A stretch of DNA of 8,406 nucleotides from Spirochaetales bacterium (lineage in GTDB: Bacteria; Spirochaetota; Spirochaetia; SZUA-6; DRHE01): the NCBI GenBank assembly GCA_011049745.1, contig DRHE01000132.1, positions 1-8,406 of the forward strand, read 5' to 3'. A program made the position numbers and the translations under genes. The notes under the pieces are model-generated. The model was not told the origin of the DNA, did no database searches, and saw only the letters and a program-made list of their open reading frames with translations. Positions 1-5,526 of this stretch are shown here, piece after piece; the stretch's first letter is position 1; every line of letters starts with the position of its first letter.

Positions 1-101
1 CCCTCAAGGTATTCCACCATGAGGTCTTCTGCATATAGCGGCAGCAGAGTTGCTGAGACCAGGAATATTACTAATAAACTTGTTCTTAAAAATAGTTTCA
101 T
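1..101 (-). CDS. Secreted protein of unknown function, N-terminal part only
   Basis: Reading the minus strand from an ATG at 101 gives 33 complete codons before the window edge. The product starts with a textbook signal peptide: a basic start (MKLFLR), a hydrophobic core of about 14 residues, and a likely signal peptidase I site after LPLYA (residues 20-24). The mature end begins EDLMVEYLEG. An AGGAG Shine-Dalgarno lies 7 bases upstream of the ATG, and a plausible promoter lies upstream of that, so the start is well supported. There is no lipobox cysteine. The mature start resembles FecR-domain envelope proteins, but ten residues are too few to assign a family. The gene is transcribed away from the rhamnose genes and probably has no part in rhamnose use. 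Confidence 0.72.
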   Translation of the reverse strand, partial: MKLFLRTSLLVIFLVSATLLPLYAEDLMVEYLE

Positions 102-293
102 TTCTTTGCTCCTGTTCAATGAGAAGTATATGCCATTTCCATATTATTTTCTATCTAAAAGTTCTTTTATTAAGCAATTGCCAGACCGGTTAAATTAACA
201 GGCTGCCAATCATTCTCCCGGCGGCAACTCTGTCCCAAATTCGGGCTGCTTTGAAGAATATTGGATTGATCAATTCTTTTCAATAGGAGGAAT
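102..293. other. Divergent intergenic control region upstream of rhaA
   Basis: This gap between the divergent genes must hold the start of the rhamnose transcript. I see no convincing plus-strand -35/-10 pair, which would fit an activator-dependent promoter. It contains two short perfect palindromes: GTTAAATTAAC at 189-199 and ATTGATCAAT at 265-274. It also contains the heptamer GACCGGT at 184-190, which recurs in the operator-like element before rhaS. No RNA gene or terminator is visible. Confidence 0.45.
125..153 (-). promoter_or_regulatory. Predicted sigma-70-type promoter of the divergent secreted-protein gene
   Basis: On the minus strand a -35 box TAGAAA (4 of 6 consensus bases; plus-strand 148-153) and a -10 box TATACT (5 of 6; plus-strand 125-130) are separated by exactly 17 bases. 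Transcription would start near 118, leaving a leader of about 17 bases that includes the AGGAG ribosome site. Predicted by eye only. Confidence 0.4.
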
Positions 294-318
294 ATGTGTG
301 ATAATATCTTTAAGTTGA
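285..318 (+). promoter_or_regulatory. Strong Shine-Dalgarno with a possible six-codon leader ORF before rhaA
   Basis: AGGAGG at 285-290 is a strong ribosome site. The ATG at 294 lies only 3 bases beyond it, which is tight; it opens the longest rhaA frame. A GTG at 298 has the better 7-base spacing but reads a different frame of only six codons, ending at TGA 316-318. The site may therefore drive a 25-residue N-terminal extension of RhaA, a short leader peptide, or both. The sequence alone does not decide. Confidence 0.35.
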
Positions 319-356
319 AGCGCAGGTCAGGCAAAAAGTCCGGCAAAGCATTTGAA

Positions 357-362
357 GGGAGG
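357..362 (+). promoter_or_regulatory. Ribosome binding site that decides the rhaA start
   Basis: GGGAGG ends 6 bases before the GTG at 369. Its spacing is better than that of the upstream AGGAGG to the ATG at 294, and it gives a protein of standard RhaA length. Confidence 0.6.
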
Positions 363-368
363 TTACCG

Positions 369-1631
369 GTGGCTGAAGTTGAAAAGCGTTACAGAATCGC
401 AGAGCAAAGATACAGTGAGTCAGGCGTAGATGCTGAGTCCGCTATAAAGCAGCTTGCAGCAATAGCATTATCCATTCACTGCTGGCAGGGTGATGATGTA
501 GGCGGCTTTGAAAAACCGGGCGCGAGTCTTTCAGGGGGAGGTATACAGGTTACAGGTAATTATCCCGGTAAACCGAGAAATATGGTAGAGTTCCGTTTTG
601 ATTTAGAAAAGGTCTACTCGATCATCCCCGGTAAGCATAGATTGAATCTCCATGCCATTTATGGAGAGTTTGAGGGGAAGGAGGTCGACAGGGATGGAAT
701 CGAACCGGAACATTTTAAAGGATGGGCTGAGTGGGCAAAGCAGGGGCAGATCAAGATCGATTTTAATGCCACCTGTTTCTCCCATGCTATGGCGGATTCA
801 GGCTTTACCTTAAGCAGCAAAGATAAAGGGATACGTTCATACTGGATAGAGCATGTAAAGAGGGCCAGGGAGATCAGCGCCTGGCTTGGCAGGGAACAGA
901 GAGATCCCTGTATCCATAATCTGTGGATACCGGACGGTTTCAAAGATTTTCCGGTGGATCGCTATGGTTACCGGGAAATATTGAAAAACTCTCTTGATGA
1001 GATTTATAAAATAGAATACCTGCCTGATGAAATGAAGGATTCATTAGAGTCAAAACTCTTTGGAATCGGAAGCGAAGCCTTTGTTGTCGGTTCTCATGAA
1101 TTCTATCTGGGTTATGGACTTTCAAGGGGCAAGCTAGTTTGTCTTGATCTGGGCCATTTTCATCCGACCGAAGTGGTGGCGGATAAACTTTCCTCTCTTC
1201 TGCAGTTTTCAGATGAGCTGCTCCTCCATGTGTCACGGCCAATGCGCTGGGACAGCGACCATGTGGTGGTATTGAATGATGATATCCTGTTGCTGGGCCA
1301 GGAATTGATCAGGTGCGGCAGAATAAAGGACATTCACATAGGTCTTGATTTTTTTGATGCAACCATAAACAGAATAGGAGCCTGGGCCATAGGGGCGCGG
1401 TCGGTTTTAAAGGCTCTGCTGATTGCCCTGCTTGAGCCCCATGAGAAGCTGCTGGAATACGAGCAGAGAGGCGACTATTTTGCCCGCCTGGCTCTTTTGG
1501 AAGAGATGAAGCTCATGCCTTATGGAGATGTATGGAATTATTACTGCTATCAGAATGGCTGCCCACTGGAGAGTGAAATAATAGGGACTATTCATGACTA
1601 TGAAGAAAAAGTAACCGCTAAACGGGATTGA
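369..1631 (+). CDS. rhaA: L-rhamnose isomerase
   Basis: A cytoplasmic metal-dependent enzyme that converts L-rhamnose to L-rhamnulose, the first committed catabolic step. The whole length matches the RhaA family, including HCWQGDDV and GNYPG near the start, GHFHPTE and RWDSDHV. I choose the GTG at 369 because GGGAGG (357-362) lies 6 bases upstream. This gives 420 residues (E. coli has 419) and places the metal ligands at His263, Asp295 and Asp297, one off from E. coli His262, Asp294 and Asp296. The frame stays open upstream to an ATG at 294, which would add 25 residues with eight Lys/Arg that E. coli RhaA lacks. It is the first gene of a tight group; its TGA stop overlaps the rhaM ribosome site. 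No key residue is missing and no frameshift is seen. Function is near certain; the start is less so. Confidence 0.96.
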   Translation: MAEVEKRYRIAEQRYSESGVDAESAIKQLAAIALSIHCWQGDDVGGFEKPGASLSGGGIQVTGNYPGKPRNMVEFRFDLEKVYSIIPGKHRLNLHAIYGEFEGKEVDRDGIEPEHFKGWAEWAKQGQIKIDFNATCFSHAMADSGFTLSSKDKGIRSYWIEHVKRAREISAWLGREQRDPCIHNLWIPDGFKDFPVDRYGYREILKNSLDEIYKIEYLPDEMKDSLESKLFGIGSEAFVVGSHEFYLGYGLSRGKLVCLDLGHFHPTEVVADKLSSLLQFSDELLLHVSRPMRWDSDHVVVLNDDILLLGQELIRCGRIKDIHIGLDFFDATINRIGAWAIGARSVLKALLIALLEPHEKLLEYEQRGDYFARLALLEEMKLMPYGDVWNYYCYQNGCPLESEIIGTIHDYEEKVTAKRD

Positions 1632-1635
1632 GGAG
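1630..1635 (+). promoter_or_regulatory. Ribosome binding site of rhaM
   Basis: GAGGAG overlaps the rhaA TGA stop (1629-1631) and lies 7 bases from the GTG at 1643. The overlap suggests translational coupling of mutarotase to isomerase and settles the GTG as the start. Confidence 0.65.
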
Positions 1636-1642
1636 CAGGGTT

Positions 1643-1957
1643 GTGAAACGAAATGCCTTTATTATGAAATTAAAGCCCGGATTTGCAGCAGAGTACAAAC
1701 GCAGGCACGATGAAATCTGGCCGGATCTTGCCCGGGTGCTTAAGCAAGCCGGTATTTCCGGTTATTCGATCTATCTTGATGAAGAAACGCTTACTCTATT
1801 TGCCTTTCAGAAATTGGCCCATAACAACCGGGCCGCCGCTCTGCCCGGGCAGGCGATTGTAAAAAAATGGTGGAAATATATGGCCGACATAATGGAAACT
1901 AATGAAGACTTTTCTCCGGTAGTAAGAGAGTTGAAGGAAGTTTTTCACCTGGATTAA
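1643..1957 (+). CDS. rhaM: L-rhamnose mutarotase
   Basis: A small cytoplasmic enzyme of the RhaM (YiiL/DUF718) family that interconverts the alpha and beta anomers of L-rhamnose and so feeds RhaA. From the GTG at 1643 the product is 104 residues, the same as E. coli RhaM. The catalytic Tyr18 and His22 fall at identical positions (EYKRRH), followed by the family motifs DEIWP, a YSIYLD strand and the Trp76-Trp77 pair in KWWKYM, then EVFHL near the end. A longer frame opens at a TTG at 1628, inside the end of rhaA, adding five residues. It is rejected because GAGGAG at 1630-1635 sits 7 bases before the GTG. The gene begins 11 bases after the rhaA stop and is surely cotranscribed with it. Confidence 0.95.
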   Translation: MKRNAFIMKLKPGFAAEYKRRHDEIWPDLARVLKQAGISGYSIYLDEETLTLFAFQKLAHNNRAAALPGQAIVKKWWKYMADIMETNEDFSPVVRELKEVFHLD

Positions 1958-1961
1958 TGGC

Positions 1962-3932
1962 ATGAAGATACGCACAAAGTTCTTTTTTATTACCGGCGTT
2001 GTTTTTTTAAGTTTAATAATCATTTCCAGCCTTTCAATGTGGACAATGAATGAAATTAATAAGCTCAAGCGAACCATAGATAAGGGCACCGGTTTAATCG
2101 CCAATTCCAGGAAGATACATGGCCATCTGAAAGACCTGATGTTCGATATCTTTACACCGCAGACCTACAGACTGTTAAAGGATATTATCTATGCGCCGCG
2201 TTTTCAAACGAGTTTAAGGAATTTTCATGAAGCGGTTGAAACTTTTGAAGACTCATTCAGCGATTTTATGAACCTGCCGCAGGTAAAAAGGCTGCTCAGA
2301 GAGGAGGAGCTTAAGGATGAATATGAGGTGGCTTTAAGAATGAGCAAGAAGGCCTTTCAAAAGATAGAGAGCATAAACGGTAGCCTCGATAAGCTGGTAA
2401 GACGCGGCGTGCTGGGCGAGGCTCGTATATATGAGCGTATTCAAAGTGAACAGGATGAATCCCTGATCATGTTTTTTGATGAAGTCAGAATAACTTCCTA
2501 CTACCTGAATAATAATTTTGAAAGTTTTTTAAGCCATTTTATTCACTCTCTGCAGGAGCAAAGCAGAATAATTCAAAAACAGATTCTCATATCATTCTGG
2601 CTCTTAAGCGCCGCTATAGGCCTGGCGGTCATTCTTTTTTCCAATACCTTTGCTCATCGTATTTCTACCCGGATAAAGGTTGTGGAGAAGGCAATAAAAA
2701 TGGTCTCCAGGGGAGATTTTGCTGTACGGCTGAATATAGATTCTCATGATGAGTTTGGGGCGTTATCTGACAATTTTAATATGTTTATAATAGATTTAAA
2801 GCGTAATGTGGATTCCCTGCTCAATTTAATGCATGACATTGGAGTTGAAATTACCAATCAGTTGAATCCGGACAGAATATTCGAGCTCATTGCCGAGTCA
2901 GCTGTTAAAGATACTAATGCTGATGGCGCAGCAGTGCTTATGACCGGCGAACACCCGGATAGATTGACAATAAGGGCAAAGGCCGGAGGTTTTCCCACTG
3001 CCCCTTTTACTGCTGATTATGATTTGATAAGGGGCAGCCTCCTGGCAAAAGTTATTAAGAGGGCAGAACCCATTTTTATTAAGGATGCGGCAGGCGGTAA
3101 TACTATACTCTACTCAAAGGCGAGTGACCGCAGCCTGTTGGCGGGAGTCGGCTCACTAATGGCAATTCCCTTAGTCATCTCGAAGCGGGTTTCAGGCCTG
3201 CTGGTAATTGTAAAAAACAAGGATGCCGAACCTTTAACGGATCTTGATTATACCAACCTGAAGACCTATACGGATTATGCTGCTCTGGTAATAGATAATT
3301 TTTTTAAATACAATGAGCTGTTGGAAAAACGGAAAGCTGAATATATGGCTCTTCAGTCGCAAATACAGCCCCATTTTTTATATAATGTTTTGAATGGATT
3401 AATCGGGCTTAACCGGCTGGGAGATAAAAAGTCTTTAGAAAAGGCAATCTTTTCTTTAAAGGACATGCTTCGCTATACTCTTGAGCAGGCCGAGTGGACC
3501 ACAGTGGCAGATGAATTCCGTTTCTTAGAGAAATATTGCGCTTTGCAAAAGATGCGTTTTCAAGAGCGACTGGAAGTAGATATTCATTATGACCCTGAAA
3601 CGGCAGACTTGAAAATACCCAAACTCATACTCCAGCCCCTGGTAGAGAATGCCGTGATTCATGGAATTGAGCCGCTGGGAAGGAGGGGAAATTTAAGCAT
3701 ATCTGCAGGTATAATAGAAAAGCGCGGCTCCCCCTTCCTGGGGATCTATATACGTGATAACGGGATCGGTTTTGAGCCTGCTACAGTGGCTGATAAAAGA
3801 CATATCGGCCTTGCCAATGTACGTGATCGGCTGCTCATGTCCTTTAATAGTTCCTTATTTGACGTAAAGAGCGCTAACGGCTCAGGAACCATGATAGCTA
3901 TTGAAATAGCCAAAGAAGAAGTGCAGGCATGA
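1962..3932 (+). CDS. LytS/YesM-type sensor histidine kinase with HAMP and GAF domains
   Basis: A membrane sensor kinase of 656 residues. Order: transmembrane helix 1 (about 6-27), an extracytoplasmic region of about 180 residues that looks helical (28-207), transmembrane helix 2 (208-230), HAMP linker (about 232-285), GAF domain (about 290-445), then the His_kinase core. The phosphoacceptor is His471 in QIQPHFLYN, typical of the LytS/YesM group. The ATP-binding part shows an N box (PLVENAVIHGI, 559-569), a G1 box (DNGIGF, 599-604) and HIGLANVRDRL (614-624). The start lies 4 bases after the rhaM stop with only a weak ribosome site (GGAT, 1951-1954), so translation probably depends on coupling. 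The stop overlaps the regulator start in ATGA. From its place, it probably senses extracellular L-rhamnose, directly or through a loaded binding protein; that ligand is inference. Confidence 0.93.
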   Translation: MKIRTKFFFITGVVFLSLIIISSLSMWTMNEINKLKRTIDKGTGLIANSRKIHGHLKDLMFDIFTPQTYRLLKDIIYAPRFQTSLRNFHEAVETFEDSFSDFMNLPQVKRLLREEELKDEYEVALRMSKKAFQKIESINGSLDKLVRRGVLGEARIYERIQSEQDESLIMFFDEVRITSYYLNNNFESFLSHFIHSLQEQSRIIQKQILISFWLLSAAIGLAVILFSNTFAHRISTRIKVVEKAIKMVSRGDFAVRLNIDSHDEFGALSDNFNMFIIDLKRNVDSLLNLMHDIGVEITNQLNPDRIFELIAESAVKDTNADGAAVLMTGEHPDRLTIRAKAGGFPTAPFTADYDLIRGSLLAKVIKRAEPIFIKDAAGGNTILYSKASDRSLLAGVGSLMAIPLVISKRVSGLLVIVKNKDAEPLTDLDYTNLKTYTDYAALVIDNFFKYNELLEKRKAEYMALQSQIQPHFLYNVLNGLIGLNRLGDKKSLEKAIFSLKDMLRYTLEQAEWTTVADEFRFLEKYCALQKMRFQERLEVDIHYDPETADLKIPKLILQPLVENAVIHGIEPLGRRGNLSISAGIIEKRGSPFLGIYIRDNGIGFEPATVADKRHIGLANVRDRLLMSFNSSLFDVKSANGSGTMIAIEIAKEEVQA

Positions 3933-5431
3933 AGATACTCATTGCTGATGATGAAGAGCTTGTTCAGTACAGTTTAAAGAGCATGATCCGGGAGTTGGGA
4001 ATAGCGAACCATGATATTCGTATAGCCTGTGATGGCGTTGAGCTGATAAATGCTTTGAAAGGATTCAGTCCTGATATTGCTTTTGTGGATATCAAGATGC
4101 CGCGGCTGAATGGTCTGGAAGCAATAAAAACAGGACGGGATCTTTCTCCGAAAACTAGGTGGATTATCCTGACCAGTTATTCATCCTTTGAGTATGCTAA
4201 AGAGGCTATTGATCTGGGTGCAGCAGGGTATCTGTTGAAGCCGGTAAGCCCCGAGGAATTATCAGCAACCATCAAAGAGGTTGCTGATACAAATAGAAGA
4301 GAACTGATGGCTGCCAATGAGGAGTTTGAAGGAAAGCTGAATGGACTTTTTCATAACACGATTTCTTACCGGCAGGCTAAACTGGATTTTTTTAAAGAGG
4401 TGCATTTTCTTGGTGTGATAATTATCTTTGACAGCCCCCTGGATGAGGAGTCCAGGTTGAAGCATCAAATTGATTTCTGTAATCAGGTGCGGGAATTTAT
4501 TGGTGAATATCTATTCAGCGATTTAAGGATTGCTCTTTGTACCCTTCCAAATGGAGAGCTGGTAACTGCGGGAGCCTTTCCAGCAGAAAATGAGAACGGA
4601 AAAAAGAACTTTATCAGATACCTCCGTAGGCTTAAAGGCTCTGACCGGATGTTCGGTGCCGATCTACTCAAAGTTACCATTCTGGAGACGGAAGAGTGTG
4701 ATAATTACACTATGCTGGTCAGGCAGTTCAAGCAGGCCGGTGAATTGAGCATGCTAAGGGCGGTTCTGGGTATAGGCAGGAGTCTTGATTTGGAGGGGCT
4801 CATAGGTAAAAGCAAACAACCGGAGCTGGTTAAGGTAAGCAAATGTTTAGCCGCGCTCTCGATTGCTTACAGGCAGAGTAATTATCTGGAGTTCTTGAAA
4901 ACTATAACTCTCTTTGAGGAGGCGCTTTCTTTTTCCGGGTGGAGCACTGTTGATTCGGTGTTCAAAGCTGCACAGCTTTTTCTGAAGTATACTGTAGAGC
5001 CCTCACTGGTGGTTGAGAGAGATAAAGATATTCTAAGCGTTGGGCTGAAAGCACTTGCCGGGCGACTGCTTGCAGAAAAAAAGAAAAGTGATGGTTCCGG
5101 GGATATTGTCAACAAGGTGAAAGCCTTCGTAGAGAAAAATTATATGCATGATATCGGAATTGCCCAGATTGCTTACAGCCTGGGTATTACCCCTAATTAT
5201 TTGAGCGCTCTCTTTCATCGGAAGAGCGGCACAACATTTCTCAGATACTTGACCGGGGTGCGCATGTCCAGGGCAAGGGAACTTTTAGCTCAGCCTGATT
5301 CACGGGTTAATCGGGTTGCCCGTGAAGTGGGCTATTACAGCAGCCGCCATTTTGCCAGGCTCTTTAAAGACCACTTCAACTTGTATCCGTCGTACTGTAA
5401 ACGCACATCTACCGGGACCGGTAGAGTGTAG
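3929..5431 (+). CDS. YesN-type response regulator, receiver plus AraC-family DNA-binding domain
   Basis: A cytoplasmic transcription factor of 500 residues, partner of the preceding kinase. The receiver domain (1-120) has the acidic pair Asp7/Asp8, phosphoacceptor Asp54 (FVDIKMP), Thr82 and Lys104 in LLKP, so all switch residues are present. The C-terminal AraC-type domain (about 394-493) has two helix-turn-helix units: IAQIAYSLGITPNYLSALF, and one around VAREVGYYSSRHFARLFKDHF. The middle (about 155-318) is not named in most annotations; strands such as LGVIIIFD and a GIGRSLDLEGL stretch resemble the degenerate GGDEF-like domain of CdaR-type regulators, without catalytic motifs. The ATG overlaps the kinase stop by 4 bases, so the pair is coupled. 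Its likely targets are the rhaS promoter just downstream and perhaps the rhaA promoter. Confidence 0.93.
   Translation: MKILIADDEELVQYSLKSMIRELGIANHDIRIACDGVELINALKGFSPDIAFVDIKMPRLNGLEAIKTGRDLSPKTRWIILTSYSSFEYAKEAIDLGAAGYLLKPVSPEELSATIKEVADTNRRELMAANEEFEGKLNGLFHNTISYRQAKLDFFKEVHFLGVIIIFDSPLDEESRLKHQIDFCNQVREFIGEYLFSDLRIALCTLPNGELVTAGAFPAENENGKKNFIRYLRRLKGSDRMFGADLLKVTILETEECDNYTMLVRQFKQAGELSMLRAVLGIGRSLDLEGLIGKSKQPELVKVSKCLAALSIAYRQSNYLEFLKTITLFEEALSFSGWSTVDSVFKAAQLFLKYTVEPSLVVERDKDILSVGLKALAGRLLAEKKKSDGSGDIVNKVKAFVEKNYMHDIGIAQIAYSLGITPNYLSALFHRKSGTTFLRYLTGVRMSRARELLAQPDSRVNRVAREVGYYSSRHFARLFKDHFNLYPSYCKRTSTGTGRV
5408..5425. promoter_or_regulatory. Candidate operator: perfect 8-bp inverted repeat before rhaS
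   Basis: TCTACCGG and CCGGTAGA form a perfect inverted repeat around a 2-base spacer (GA). It lies in the last codons of the regulator gene and overlaps the -35 position of the predicted rhaS promoter, with its centre near -40 from the expected start of transcription. That is a usual place for an activator site. No T-tract follows and the loop would be very short, so it is not a terminator. The binding protein is unknown; AraC-type regulators often prefer direct repeats. A repeat this long could occur by chance about once in a window of this size. Confidence 0.35.
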
Positions 5432-5450
5432 AAATAGGCACCATTATAAT
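5422..5450 (+). promoter_or_regulatory. Predicted promoter for rhaS and transport genes
   Basis: A perfect -10 box TATAAT at 5445-5450 lies 17 bases after a poor -35 match (TAGAGT, 5422-5427, 3 of 6). A strong -10 with a weak -35 is typical of an activator-dependent promoter. Transcription would begin near 5457, giving a leader of about 70 bases. This would let the transport genes be induced separately from rhaA. Confidence 0.45.
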
Positions 5451-5512
5451 AGTTTTGCTGTATATACTGCCCTTATACCCTATGATAGGATCAAAAAAGT
5501 AATAAATATTTA

Positions 5513-5520
5513 AAAGGAGG
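5513..5520 (+). promoter_or_regulatory. Strong ribosome binding site of rhaS
   Basis: AAAGGAGG lies 6 bases before the ATG at 5527 and is the best ribosome site in the window, consistent with high output of the binding protein. An ATG at 5522 is only one base from the site and reads ATG AGA TGA, so it is not used as the gene start. Confidence 0.7.
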
Positions 5521-5526
5521 TATGAG

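Noticed and set aside
189..199. Palindrome GTTAAATTAAC in the divergent region
   Set aside because: Short, AT-rich and unrepeated elsewhere; kept only as a note in the control-region entry.
265..274. Palindrome ATTGATCAAT upstream of the rhaA ribosome site
   Set aside because: Ten-base AT-rich palindromes are common by chance, and no matching copy occurs before rhaS, so I do not call it an operator.
251..279. TTGAAG as a -35 box for rhaA
   Set aside because: The base positions 17 downstream read TTCTTT, a poor -10, and transcription would start almost on top of the ribosome site.
291..296. Loss of the switch His and Walker A Lys in the second ABC domain of RhaT as a sign of decay
   Set aside because: Arg for Lys in the second Walker A and a missing second switch His are normal for RbsA/MglA-type tandem ATPases (the positions given are residues of the protein).
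603..1595. Several minus-strand open frames of 60-100 codons inside rhaA
   Set aside because: They lie entirely opposite a strongly conserved enzyme gene, resemble no family I know, and are best explained as shadows of its codons.
5479..5489. Palindrome CCTATGATAGG followed by an A-rich stretch before rhaS
   Set aside because: Arms of five bases with a one-base centre cannot form a stable hairpin, and there is no T-tract on the plus strand, so it is not a terminator.
5316..5513. Plus-strand 65-codon frame overlapping the regulator end and the rhaS upstream gap
   Set aside because: It has no ribosome site, overlaps conserved AraC-type codons in another frame, and ends in promoter-like sequence.
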